Source: Desulfurococcales archaeon
GTDB taxonomy: Archaea; Thermoproteota; Thermoprotei_A; Sulfolobales; WAQK01
Direction: 5' to 3'
Length of the DNA stretch: 54,431 bases
Assembly (NCBI GenBank): GCA_027083135.1
Contig: JALWQH010000032.1
Span: 1-54,431 of the forward strand
Positions 43,163 through 51,845 of the stretch are shown here, one piece after another. Numbering within the stretch: the stretch's first letter is position 1; each line of letters opens with the position of its first letter. Below the pieces are notes generated by a model. That model was not told where the DNA came from. It saw only the letters and a program-made list of their open reading frames with translations, and did no database searches. The position numbers and the translations under genes are program-made.

Positions 43163-44444
43163 AAAATTAATAAATTTATTAATACCAATAATATCTTCCT
43201 CATTTGGAGGGGGTGAGATTATAAGTTTTAAGATAGTGAAATTTTTATATGAAAGCTTTAGTCAAAGAAAACATATTTATGGAGATCTAAGACTGTATAT
43301 TTTTATCTTATTACCTTGTGGTAGTCCTTTATTCAAATTCTTAAATGATATGATTAATAAGCTCAATAAGTCAAATATAATTCTTAGTGTTTATATTTAT
43401 TGCTGGAAAGAGCAATTAGACTATTTGAAGAAACTCATTAAACTCTTGGCAGATCTTGTTATAATATATATTAAAAAATATAGAAATAAGGTAATTCTTC
43501 TATCACCGATATGTACAGCCGAAAATTTGTTTTTTACTGTCATCTTTAAGTTAATTTCTTCACTTATTAAAACAAGAACTGTTATTATTTCAATTATTCA
43601 TGGAAATCAAAGTCTTTTATATTATTCCTTCAAAGTAAAGCGAGGTATAATAAATAAGATATACTCTTTATTCCAAATTGCCTTATATTTTATAAATGAT
43701 TTACTAAGTTCATATATATTAACTATTATACCTTTGGCTTCACTTACTAAACATAAGTTTAAAAAATATATTCTAATTCCAGTGCCTTATAATATATATA
43801 ATGAAAATGACGAATATATATTTTCCAAAAGACCCGTCATATTTTTCATGGGTAGGCTATATAACGATGTAAAGGGAGATTTTGATGTTATATATGTTTA
43901 TACGAAAGTTCTCATTAAACTCTTGGCATATAAAGTAAAAAAAGATTACCTTATTCCGCAATTAGTGATATGTGGAGAAGGTCCTGATAAGGAGCATATT
44001 AAGAAATTAGTAGAGAAAATTAATAATAAAATTAAAAAGATTGCTAATGAGAAAATTTTATACATGGGTTTTATTAGAGGAAATCTTAAGGAACAAATCT
44101 TAAGAGATGCTATTATATGCATATTACCTTCTAGATTTGAAAGCTTTCCTATTGTGGTGTCAGAATGTATAGCTTATGGTGCGAAAGTTCTAACGTATAA
44201 AGGTCCTTGGATTAAAAACTACAATATTATTGGAGTAGATCACTTGATAAATGGGGTACCTCTTAATGATCTAAATGCACTAACACTTAGACTTGAAGAA
44301 GAAATTATTAATTTTAATAATAAAAAAATGAAGCTGGTTAAGGTTAAAAATGTTAGAGCTAAATTAAATAAATATTATAATGAATATCTTTTCAGGAAGA
44401 CTTTGATGATAATTATCCATACAATTATTAACCTATTAAGATAA
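43149..44444 (+). CDS. GT4 glycosyltransferase
   Basis: A GT-B type transferase of 431 residues, very rich in Lys, Ile and Asn codons. The N-terminal ISSSFGGGEIISFKIVKFL is the acceptor-side loop, the donor-side half begins PVIFFMGRLYNDVKGDF near residue 228, and the E-x7-E region is ILPSRFESFPIVVSECIAYG near 330. Start ATG 43149 lies inside the end of the preceding gene. Neighbours are all glycan enzymes. Substrate unknown. Confidence 0.82.
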   Translation: MKKNKKLINLLIPIISSSFGGGEIISFKIVKFLYESFSQRKHIYGDLRLYIFILLPCGSPLFKFLNDMINKLNKSNIILSVYIYCWKEQLDYLKKLIKLLADLVIIYIKKYRNKVILLSPICTAENLFFTVIFKLISSLIKTRTVIISIIHGNQSLLYYSFKVKRGIINKIYSLFQIALYFINDLLSSYILTIIPLASLTKHKFKKYILIPVPYNIYNENDEYIFSKRPVIFFMGRLYNDVKGDFDVIYVYTKVLIKLLAYKVKKDYLIPQLVICGEGPDKEHIKKLVEKINNKIKKIANEKILYMGFIRGNLKEQILRDAIICILPSRFESFPIVVSECIAYGAKVLTYKGPWIKNYNIIGVDHLINGVPLNDLNALTLRLEEEIINFNNKKMKLVKVKNVRAKLNKYYNEYLFRKTLMIIIHTIINLLR

Positions 44445-44464
44445 ATTTAACTACTTTAAGCAAA

Positions 44465-46285
44465 ATGATAAAAATTAAATATTATAATTTTGTTATTATT
44501 ATAATTTTGTTATTAAGCATTTTAGTTAGATTTCTTAGCTTAAGCTCAGCTCCACCAGGTTTTGATTACGATGAAGGGATTTGGGACTTAATATTTTTAT
44601 TTAAAAAGTTATCTGGTTTAACCTCTTTATCTAATAAAATAATCATATTAAGTTCTTATATAGCTCATCCTCAAATACCGATACTTTTATTAATAAATAA
44701 AATTGATCCAAATATTTTAGTTCATTTATCTATAGATAAGTTCTTTTTAATATTTAGGATATCTCATAGCCTTATAGGTGCAGTACTTCTATTAGTGGTA
44801 TTTATTTTCGGTAGAAAAATACTTGTCAATATAAATTATTTAAATAATAACTATTATTTAATATTATATACTTTATACATTTCTTTTGCCATGCCTATAT
44901 TAATACATCTATCGCGTACTGTCTCGCTAACGAAGGTACTACTCTTTGCTTATGGAACTTATTTATTATTAACCTCTGTGTTAAAAATAAAGGAAAGTAA
45001 AGCCTTATATTCCAAAAGAACATTACATTTTAGAATATTAGCAGGTTACTTTTTATATTTCATAACCTTTTTGACTGATATTAAATCAGTATTTTACGTG
45101 TCTTTTTCGGCACTTTTTTTCATAATAATATTACTAAATATATTAGATACTAAAAAAGAAAAATACATATATATGTGCCTACTTATTTCATCTTTTTTAT
45201 TGTCAATATTATTAGAGCTTTCAAATTCGAGTGTTTACACAAAGATTTTGCATGGAGCCTCTTTCATGCCATCTAACATACTCCCCTATTTTCATTATGA
45301 TTATTTATTTATATCTGGAGGGCGTTTATTCCTCGAGCCATTAGTTCAGCCCTTTAGCTGGCTTGGAGACTACACTTCATGCTATAGATGGAATGCTTGT
45401 GTAGGAGTCTTAGGTCCTTTAGGAATATTAATATATGCTATACCTCTTTTGTTGGTTAAGGTTATTAAAAAGCTTCGTTCATTATATGGAAAAATTTATC
45501 TTAAGTGGTTTATTGTGATGTTCTTATCCTATATATTATCATTATCGTTTACTAAGTATGATAATCCAGTATCAGTTAGGCATCTGTATTTCTACATATT
45601 TGTACCGTTGACCTTAGTACTTATGCTAAAAGCTATTCTAGATCAAAGATCTTCAAGACAAGTAAAGATTTTAAAATCATTAATCTTAGTTATAGTTATA
45701 ATTTATTCAGCCATAGCATCAGTATACTATTTTAACTATTATCCATCGGTACCTTATGTAAAATATAGATTTTTAGAAAGTGAACATAAGCTACTTATAA
45801 ATGCCATGGATGTCTTAACTAATCCTTCTATTAAGCAATATATGAAAAACGATAATATCAAGAATGTACATTTACTTTATATAGCTTTGAATAGATCAAG
45901 ACTTAAATACATAAATTTTGGAGCAATATGTAATTTATATAGGTCATTCATAGAGTTTAAGCTTAAGCATACAAATGTTTTTTGCTCTATTTCAGACTTA
46001 CAATATTTATCTAATGAAAAATCGTTAAAAATAACCATAAATAATCTTCTAAATGGTAATAATAACGAGTTAATATTTTTCATTTTTGAGAACAGTAATT
46101 CAAGAATCATAAAAGAAATATTTCAGTATACCGTAGATACATTCAATAATGAGTATAAAATTTTAAAAGTTTGGCAAATGAAATTATCTATGAATATATA
46201 TTTAGAAATACCTGAGAAAAATAAACTAGTTTCAGTAAAGAAGACAAGCTTAATATTAGTTATTATCTTATTACATAATAGATAA
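44465..46285 (+). CDS. GT-C-like membrane glycosyltransferase
   Basis: A 606-residue membrane protein with about 11 hydrophobic segments. Shortly after the first helix, APPGFDYDEGIWDLIFL carries the Asp-Glu pair typical of GT-C enzymes (ArnT/PMT-like) that use lipid-phosphate sugars in an extracytoplasmic loop. A cysteine-containing loop (GDYTSCYRWNACVGVLG) follows the middle, and the C-terminal 170 residues are soluble. It would use donors made by the GT2 enzyme at 39372 or similar. AT content is very high. It follows the previous gene by 20 bases. Confidence 0.75.
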   Translation: MIKIKYYNFVIIIILLLSILVRFLSLSSAPPGFDYDEGIWDLIFLFKKLSGLTSLSNKIIILSSYIAHPQIPILLLINKIDPNILVHLSIDKFFLIFRISHSLIGAVLLLVVFIFGRKILVNINYLNNNYYLILYTLYISFAMPILIHLSRTVSLTKVLLFAYGTYLLLTSVLKIKESKALYSKRTLHFRILAGYFLYFITFLTDIKSVFYVSFSALFFIIILLNILDTKKEKYIYMCLLISSFLLSILLELSNSSVYTKILHGASFMPSNILPYFHYDYLFISGGRLFLEPLVQPFSWLGDYTSCYRWNACVGVLGPLGILIYAIPLLLVKVIKKLRSLYGKIYLKWFIVMFLSYILSLSFTKYDNPVSVRHLYFYIFVPLTLVLMLKAILDQRSSRQVKILKSLILVIVIIYSAIASVYYFNYYPSVPYVKYRFLESEHKLLINAMDVLTNPSIKQYMKNDNIKNVHLLYIALNRSRLKYINFGAICNLYRSFIEFKLKHTNVFCSISDLQYLSNEKSLKITINNLLNGNNNELIFFIFENSNSRIIKEIFQYTVDTFNNEYKILKVWQMKLSMNIYLEIPEKNKLVSVKKTSLILVIILLHNR

Positions 46286-46293
46286 TAAAAGGT

Positions 46294-47484
46294 ATGAACG
46301 AGAAAATGCAAAAAGTACTTATAATATTTGATGGGGTTCTAGATTTAACAAAAGGTGGTGCTGAAAGATTCACCTTTAATCTTGCTTGCTCATATAGACG
46401 TCTAGGATTAGAACCAATAGTTCTTGGATTTGATCAGAAAATTAATAAGATAGAGCTGTATAAAAATAATAAGCCAGTAATTATCATGATCCCAACCATA
46501 AAGGTAATTGGAAGAAGTATATTATTCAAAAAATTAAAATATATGAAACTGCTTATAAAGCTAATAGAAATTGCTGACATAGTTCACATTCTTTACGGAG
46601 AATCAGTCCCTCACTTTATATCAGGTCTTTTAGCAAGATTCTTATTCAAGAAAAAATTAATTGTTTCGCCACTAGCATCAATAAGTTTCATAAAACATCA
46701 TAGTCTGGCTAAAAGATTTCTGTCCCTCTATTTAATTAGCGTTAAATTACTCCTTACAAAAATAGCCAATCTTGTGCATGTAGCTTCCTTATATGACTAT
46801 TATAGCTTATTAAAAATTAATAAAAATATAATTGTAATTCCTCATAGTCTAAAGTTAAAAACTGAGAAAAATAATAAGGCATATAACAGGTTATGTGCTG
46901 TTATTAAGCAGAGGCTTTTTGAAAAATTCAAGGATAAAATAAAAATATGTTACATGGGTCGATTTACCGAAGATAAAGGAGCAAAAGTTCTTCTCAGCGC
47001 ACTTGAAAAACTTATTCAGAAACAAATAAAAGTTATTCTGGTCATTATAGGTTCTAAAAGGTATGTACTTCGAATGTTTAAAAGTTATATTACTAGTAAT
47101 CTTAATATTAAATATTTTAATATCAAAAATTATATTATTATGTTAGGTTTTGTTCCGGACACCTGTAAATACACTATACTTTCAGAGTGCGATCTGGGCG
47201 TATTACCTTCTCTTTCAGATCCTGTTGAAGCTTTTTCAATTATTTTAAGCGAGTTTAATTTTCTAGGTATACCAGTCGTTGCTTCCAATGTAGGTGCTCT
47301 TAAATTCCGTGTTAAACCTTATGCAGGCATTTTAGTTAAACCGAGAGATCCTGAAGCCCTAGCCAGAGGTATCATGCAAGCATTACAGTTAAAGGGGAAG
47401 GTGAAGAGGCTGCCTGATACGATAACGTATGAACAAGAGGTGAGGCTATGGGGCTCAGCATTAAAGGAATTGCTAAAATCTTAA
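46294..47484 (+). CDS. GT4 glycosyltransferase
   Basis: A GT-B type transferase of 396 residues. The N-terminal GGAERFTFNLACSYRRLGLEPIVLG is the typical acceptor-side loop (residues about 17-41); CYMGRFTEDKGAKVLLSALE near 218 opens the donor half and VLPSLSDPVEAFSIILSEF near 302 is the E-x7-E region, followed by PVVASNVGALKFRV and GILVKPRDPEALARGI. Its 3' end (about 47380 on) becomes less AT-rich, and the next gene begins inside it. ATG 46294 lacks a clear ribosome binding site. Confidence 0.88.
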   Translation: MNEKMQKVLIIFDGVLDLTKGGAERFTFNLACSYRRLGLEPIVLGFDQKINKIELYKNNKPVIIMIPTIKVIGRSILFKKLKYMKLLIKLIEIADIVHILYGESVPHFISGLLARFLFKKKLIVSPLASISFIKHHSLAKRFLSLYLISVKLLLTKIANLVHVASLYDYYSLLKINKNIIVIPHSLKLKTEKNNKAYNRLCAVIKQRLFEKFKDKIKICYMGRFTEDKGAKVLLSALEKLIQKQIKVILVIIGSKRYVLRMFKSYITSNLNIKYFNIKNYIIMLGFVPDTCKYTILSECDLGVLPSLSDPVEAFSIILSEFNFLGIPVVASNVGALKFRVKPYAGILVKPRDPEALARGIMQALQLKGKVKRLPDTITYEQEVRLWGSALKELLKS

Positions 47485-48293
47485 GACAATTTTACCTGTA
47501 CTTGTTTAAAGTTAGAGGAGTTACGCTAAAAGATGAGTTAAGGCTTCTTGCAGCTATGGCCTTATATGTACTTGAGCTAGGTAGAAGGGGTAAAACGTTA
47601 GGCTATTATATACTTGGGTCAGAAACGCTTAAGATAAAAACTTGGGACAATTACATATTTAATGTTAGACCGAGGACTACTGATCTAGGTTTTGCTGCTT
47701 TAACATTAGAATCCTATGAGCTTAATAGATGGTTTGTACCTAACGTTAACGGCGTGGTTATTGATGTGGGTGCCAACATCGGAGGTTATACCGTTAGGGC
47801 TTGTAGGCAAGCTGACTTCGTCATAGCTATAGAGCCCCAAAAAGAAGTGTTTGAATTGTTAAAGGTAAACGTTGAAAATAATTGTAATAAGCACAATGTA
47901 ATACTATTAAGGAAGGCTATAGGAGATAAAAAAGGTAAAGCAATACTAAAAATACCTATGCACGGGCAAGTGGTGGATAGTGGAACTGCAACATTATCTT
48001 GTTCAGATGCCGCGGGAACCAGCAGATATAAGTACGAAGAGGTAGAAGTAGATACTTTAGATAATATTGTAGAATCTCTTTGTATAGATAAAGTAGATTT
48101 TATTAAAGTAGATATTGAAGGTGCAGAGGCAATAGCTTTTAAGGGTATGAAATGTACATTAGGGAATACAAGATACCTTATGATCGAAATACATCATGAA
48201 AATGAATGGTTAATTAATGAGCTTAGAAAGATGAAGTTCAAACTCATTGATAGGAAAGGAATAAACTACTTCTTTGCCAAGGCTAAGAATTAA
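47448..48293 (+). CDS. FkbM-family methyltransferase
   Basis: An S-adenosylmethionine-dependent methyltransferase of 281 residues. VVIDVGANIGGYTVRACR (about residues 103-120) is the SAM-binding motif I, FVIAIEPQKEVFELLKVNVENN motif II, and VDFIKVDIEGAEAIAFKGM the FkbM-type motif near 222. FkbM enzymes O-methylate sugars and polyketides, so it probably methylates a sugar of the glycan made here. ATG 47448 has a near-perfect GAGGTGA four bases upstream, inside the end of the GT4 gene, so the genes are coupled. It closes the glycan island. Confidence 0.88.
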   Translation: MGLSIKGIAKILRQFYLYLFKVRGVTLKDELRLLAAMALYVLELGRRGKTLGYYILGSETLKIKTWDNYIFNVRPRTTDLGFAALTLESYELNRWFVPNVNGVVIDVGANIGGYTVRACRQADFVIAIEPQKEVFELLKVNVENNCNKHNVILLRKAIGDKKGKAILKIPMHGQVVDSGTATLSCSDAAGTSRYKYEEVEVDTLDNIVESLCIDKVDFIKVDIEGAEAIAFKGMKCTLGNTRYLMIEIHHENEWLINELRKMKFKLIDRKGINYFFAKAKN

Positions 48294-48436
48294 GACAGAT
48301 GGGTAATCATCTTCTCAATACAGCCTCTAAAATTATGTTAGCTACTGTCAACGAGTTCATAAAATGAGAATAGTGTTGGCTTGTGACCCATCAAGTTCTA
48401 GATCAGCTATTATAGAGAGCTTACTAGTTTATTATC

Positions 48437-48655
48437 ATGAAGAGAACCAAATCAGATGCTAAATGGTGTTGCGAGGTAGCTGCTTATGCAGTGTTTGCTG
48501 AGGCTTATGATTCACTGTAGGAAGCTAGGGTGTACCGGGATGGTAGGCTTGTTGAGAGGGTTAGGTCTATTCCTGTCTATGGTGTTATCAACGGTTTCTG
48601 GATTAATGCTACTGGTGACCTCACTATTGTTATCATGTATGTTCCTCAGAGGTGA
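48437..48655 (+). pseudogene. Broken small gene with internal amber codon
   Basis: A frame from ATG 48437 encodes 27 residues, meets TAG at 48518-48520, then continues for 44 more codons to TGA at 48653. The part after the TAG (VYRDGRLVERVRSIPVYG, then INGFWINATGDLTIVIMYV) looks like genuine beta-rich protein sequence. I do not recognise the family. The simplest reading is a decayed gene. Confidence 0.4.
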
Positions 48656-49152
48656 TTCGAGCTTGGCCTGCAGATCTCTGCCACCACCTTTGCTCTGTGT
48701 ATTCTACCTTGCTTGGGATTAGAGGGTGTCTTTGTTTTTGATGGTGTTACGGTGTAATGCCTTCCTCGCCTCTCTGAATGAGGATTTCGTGATTAGGGAA
48801 GGCATTATGTCTTCTATGGCTGGAGGACTTGGGGGTGCTTGTGGGGGGACTTGCTGCACTTTGAGTATAGGGTCTAGACTCTGGATTGTTCATGGAATGT
48901 GTCCTGGGATCCCTGCCGCCTTGAAGCGGAGTCCACGTGGATCCCGTATGGGGTCCTGAGGTTGCCTGGGAACATCCCAGGGGTTCGTGGGGAGTTCTGA
49001 GATTACAAGAGTTCCTGGGAGGTTCCTGGGGTATGTCGCGGGCTGAGTTAGGAGAATTTAAGGGTGTTGGTAGTGTGGGTAGTCAACTAAGTATTAGGGA
49101 TATTGCGGTTGTGTAGTGGATTTTGGTCTATTGATTTTGGTCTTTAGTCTTC
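48656..49152. other. Gene-free stretch with several hairpins and palindromes
   Basis: No credible gene. Inverted repeats: TAATGCCTTCC (48755-48765) with GGAAGGCATTA (48797-48807) around an inner CCTC/GAGG stem; GGGATCC (48906-48912) with GGATCCC (48939-48945), enclosing CCGC-CTTGAA-GCGG and the palindrome TCCACGTGGA; and CCTGGGA-ACA-TCCCAGG (48965-48981). A direct repeat GTTCCTGGG(A/G)G lies just after. It could be a structured transcript or remains of a repeat element. Confidence 0.45.
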
Positions 49153-49434
49153 TTGGTATTGTATGTGGCTTCGCTAGCGATGCTTATAATCCGTTTGCTC
49201 ACCTTTAGAAGGAAGCCTCTTATCTATGGTGGGATTGACTATTCTTATCTTATTGAGCAGGGGTTGTATACTAAAGTTTCAGTAGCTATAGCGATTATTA
49301 CCTCCATATCCTCTGTCGCTATTACGCTTAGCTATGTGCGTCACACCTCCGGCGTAGTCCTCTTACTGCTTGGAATCCTTTGCATCATTGTAGCAGCATT
49401 AATGGTGATGGAGCCGGTTCGCAGGAATGCATAA
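49153..49434 (+). CDS. Small membrane protein, unknown
   Basis: A frame of up to 93 codons with three hydrophobic segments (about residues 1-16, 40-58 and 66-86) separated by a basic loop (RLLTFRRKPLIYGGIDYSY). The start is unclear: TTG 49153 is first, ATG 49180 is possible, and no good ribosome binding site or TATA is visible. It resembles in size and topology the membrane protein at 50859, but I see no sequence similarity. Moderate likelihood of being a real gene. Confidence 0.45.
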   Translation: MVLYVASLAMLIIRLLTFRRKPLIYGGIDYSYLIEQGLYTKVSVAIAIITSISSVAITLSYVRHTSGVVLLLLGILCIIVAALMVMEPVRRNA

Positions 49435-49732
49435 GTGTTGTTAATGTCTGCACGTGCTAGTTTCCTCTTTAGCCTTCCAGGCTTCCTAGGCTTCTCCAGA
49501 GAGCCTCTACTCTTCTAAGCGATCTCTACCCCGGCGCTGAACATGCCTGTTAAGGCTGGGATTGAAGCTATGCAGAGGGGGAGGGCTCCTATGTTTAGGC
49601 TGGAGGAGCTGTTGAAGGCTTGTCGTAACTGATCCTACACATAAATGTTTATAACCCTGGTCCCAGTATGTCTGGGAGTGTCCTGCTAGGTGCTACTTTA
49701 TAAACACTACCATAATATCTAGGAATATTTAG

Positions 49733-49861
49733 GTGTGGGAAGGTATTACTATATTGCCTCATGTTGTAAGTGTTCGTCTTCGTGTGCTGGGATGGGTTAG
49801 CAATGAAGAGGTTGAAAGGATTGATTTAGAGATTGAGGAGGGCTTAAGCTTAGGCCACTGA
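49733..49861 (+). pseudogene. Truncated frame resembling a MoaD/ThiS N-terminus
   Basis: A frame of 42 codons from GTG 49733 with VVSVRLRVLGWVSNEEVERI and DLEIEEGLSLGH; the strand pattern and 'IEEG' turn are like the beginning of ubiquitin-fold MoaD/ThiS proteins (weak resemblance, pattern only). A good TATA (CTTTATAAAC, about 49694-49703) lies 30 bases upstream. It stops far short of the roughly 80-90 residues expected and lacks the C-terminal GG, so if it is such a gene it is broken. Confidence 0.25.
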
Positions 49862-50285
49862 GAGTGTTTAACCTCGGCCTAACGGAGATACTAGCTGCGT
49901 ACGTGTCCACCCGAATATCCCTAGTAACTGCGAGGGGGCCCCTGGAGAGCACTCCCTTGTTCCCTAAGGGGAACTTCCTTACTCTCTACTAGCATTCCCT
50001 AAAACTCCCTTTAACTCCCTCATGTCTGCTAGTCGAGATCTCGACGGAATCTCCCAATGGAAACTTCCCTCGATGCCTTCCCGGAACCCCCGTTATGAGT
50101 GTTTAGGGAGCATACAAGGGAGTCTAAGGAGGTGGTTGAAATCAAGTACCTTAAATATGGGAGACCTATACCTGTTGAGGTTCTCAGGGAATTTATAGGC
50201 AAACCATGGTTCTTTGCAGGAACTGTAACGCTATAAATTAAGATAGTGTGGATAGGACAGTAGATGCTAAAGACGAGTGAATTAG

Positions 50286-50627
50286 CATGTATTTGATGCT
50301 ATTGCAATCGAGGTAATTGAGGATCGTGCTGAGGTTCATGAGGCTGAAGTAGAGGCTAGGTGCAGGAATTTCTTAGCTTATGACGGGAAGGCTAGTCTAA
50401 CATGTATTGAAAGGAAGGTTAAGAGGCTTAAGGTTTTACTAAGTATTATAGTCTCGAGCTATAAGTTACAGGGGGTTAAGAGGGCTTGTGTGGCTGAGCT
50501 TGTGCTTCTGTGCTTCGATTCTCCACCTTCATCTCTTAAGGAAGGAATATTGTCAAGGGTTCGAGAGGTTCTTGAAAGGTTACACTCAAATATCCCTGGA
50601 GGTTTTTATGTTCGCGATTCACCTTAG
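50286..50627 (+). pseudogene. Open frame of 113 codons without a start
   Basis: Between TAG 50283 and TAG 50625 lies an uninterrupted frame with helical, protein-like sequence (EDRAEVHEAEVEARC, CIERKVKRLKVLLSIIV, LKEGILSRVREVLERLHSN) but no ATG, GTG or TTG near its beginning. The sequence is compatible with a decayed helical protein; I thought of PaREP1-type families common in Crenarchaeota but cannot support it. Probably a gene that lost its 5' end. Confidence 0.35.
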
Positions 50628-50858
50628 AGGATGATGTTCACCTTTACACAGCTTCAGACATGCTTCGTAGATTAGGCAATAGCCGGCCTGAAAGGAGGCA
50701 ATAGAGTATGTAGCAGGGCTTCTAGCCGTCCACAGGACATATTGTGACTATGTTTAAGCACAGGATTTAGGCATAGAGAAAGCTCCTGACTTAATATTGT
50801 AATAATAAAACACAAATATTGTAGCAGAAAAGCAATAAAAGAAGAGAGTTTATATAAA

Positions 50859-51128
50859 TTAATGAAATATATAACTTAAAATGAATCCTATTATTGTCAA
50901 AATGTTTGCTATCAAGCTTAGAAGAGATGCTCCCCAGGATAGGCTGTTTTTAGAAGGCTCTCCTAGGCAGTAGACAGCTAGGAAGGCCATCCCTACACCG
51001 ATTATTGAGAGAAATGCTGCAATAGGCACATAATGGGTTGCCAAATAGACATATACGGCTAGTGCAAAGGGCACCCAGGGAGCAAGTATAGCTCTTGCAG
51101 GATCAACATTGCTACAGCGGTTCTTCAA
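50859..51128 (-). CDS. Small membrane protein with three helices
   Basis: An 89-residue protein with hydrophobic segments at about residues 15-30, 34-54 and 68-87, and no recognised family. It has good expression signals: a strong TATA (minus strand TATATAAAG, centre about 51170) with a predicted transcript start near 51142, and GGGGGATC close upstream of the TTG start at 51128. This makes it the most credible gene in the otherwise decayed region. Confidence 0.6.
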   Translation of the reverse strand: MKNRCSNVDPARAILAPWVPFALAVYVYLATHYVPIAAFLSIIGVGMAFLAVYCLGEPSKNSLSWGASLLSLIANILTIIGFILSYIFH

Positions 51129-51163
51129 GAAAGATCCCCCAAAGTAATATTGTTACCTGGATT

Positions 51164-51174
51164 ACCTTTATATA
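51164..51174 (-). promoter_or_regulatory. TATA box of the 50859-51128 gene
   Basis: Minus strand GTATATAAAGG is a near-consensus archaeal TATA box about 40 bases upstream of the TTG start at 51128, giving a leader of about 14 bases with a GGGGGATC ribosome binding site. On the plus strand it would direct transcription from inside the small frame at 51184, so it is unlikely to serve that one. Confidence 0.55.
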
Positions 51175-51183
51175 CAGACACAC

Positions 51184-51327
51184 ATGAGGACAAGAAAAAT
51201 AGTTAAGTTAGATATAGAAATACACTACGCATCGAAAAGAGGACTAGCAAACATAGTAAAAGAACTAGTTGAAACCAGAGAAGACCTAATAGAATACATG
51301 CTAGAAACAACATCCATATCAGCATAA
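51184..51327 (+). CDS. Possible 47-residue protein
   Basis: ATG 51184 opens a frame of 47 codons, MRTRKIVKLDIEIHYASK then LANIVKELVETREDLIEYML, with one strand followed by two helices, a layout seen in small DNA-binding or antitoxin proteins. It is A-rich. There is no ribosome binding site, and the nearby TATA is placed for the opposite strand. I give it as possible only. The 265 bases after it contain nothing else identifiable. Confidence 0.3.
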   Translation: MRTRKIVKLDIEIHYASKRGLANIVKELVETREDLIEYMLETTSISA

Positions 51328-51592
51328 ACGTAGATTAAGACACGCAGTTACCGGGGCGGCATAACCTATGAGGTATCTTGTTACTGGTAGAGCAGGTGCC
51401 TGACTTCATATATGGGCTGGATGGGAAGCATCAGTTTCTATTTTGAGAGACATTAATAAAAGGTGATGGTAGCTATATGGAGTGGAAAAGAACTAGAACA
51501 GCAGAATACATGACTGTCTCCAGGAGACTGACAGCAGATATTAATGGCAAACTACCTTTATATTTCGGGCTGCGCCCTGGTATGCTTAGGTT

Positions 51593-51808
51593 ATGGGTAT
51601 GGGTGGGAAGGTGGCTGTGCATGTGGATAGGGAGTTGTATGAGAGGGCTGTGAGGTTTGTTGAGGAGCAGGGTGGTTTTAGCAGTGTTGATGAGCTTGTG
51701 GAGTTTCTGCTGAGCGAGGTGTTATCGGAGGAGGAGTCTGGGAGTGGTATGATTGAGGAAGATGAGGAGAAGGTTAAGGAGAGGCTTCGCAGCCTAGGCT
51801 ACATCTAG
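51593..51808 (+). CDS. Ribbon-helix-helix protein 1 (CopG-like)
   Basis: A 71-residue protein with the ribbon-helix-helix layout: strand KVAVHVD (residues 5-11), helix ELYERAVRFVEEQG, turn GFSSVDE, helix LVEFLLSEVLSEE, then an acidic linker and a C-terminal helix KVKERLRSLGYI. RHH dimers bind DNA through the strand. ATG 51593 lies about 33 bases after the centre of a TATA (TTTATATTTC, about 51557-51566), so the leader is only a few bases. It is the first of two RHH genes in front of ATP sulfurylase. Confidence 0.75.
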   Translation: MGMGGKVAVHVDRELYERAVRFVEEQGGFSSVDELVEFLLSEVLSEEESGSGMIEEDEEKVKERLRSLGYI

Positions 51809-51821
51809 GAGTGTGGGATCA

Positions 51822-51839
51822 TTAATTATATATAATTAA
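51822..51839. promoter_or_regulatory. 18-base perfect palindrome before the second RHH gene
   Basis: TTAATTATATATAATTAA is a perfect 18-base palindrome ending six bases before ATG 51846. It contains a TATA-like core. If it is the TATA, transcription would begin near 51857, inside the annotated start, and the translation start would be the in-frame TTG at 51870; otherwise it is an operator. Either way it is well placed for RHH binding. Confidence 0.55.
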
Positions 51840-51845
51840 ACATAC

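Larger units (their letters stand above)
49435..50858. other. Decayed 1.4-kb region with fragments of reading frames
   Basis: No intact gene seen. Small frames with protein-like sequence: 49543-49632 (QRGRAPMFRLEELLKACR), 49733-49861, 49864-49992, 50132-50236 (VEIKYLKYGRPIPVEVLREF) and 50286-50627. Between about 49925 and 50130 the plus strand is full of ACTCCCT/TTCCC-type units, including the hairpin GTTCCC-TAAG-GGGAAC (49959-49974) and the 14-base palindrome GTCGAGATCTCGAC (50032-50045). The region looks like the eroded edge of an integrated or rearranged segment. Confidence 0.45.

Noticed and set aside
48900-48950. tRNA-like fold around GGGATCC...GGATCCC
   Set aside because: There is a seven-base closing stem but no T-arm GGTTC consensus, no proper anticodon arm and the wrong length for a tRNA.
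48726-48959. 77-codon frame in the decayed region
   Set aside because: It spans the inverted repeats and has a low-complexity Gly/Cys/Ser sequence; no start signals.
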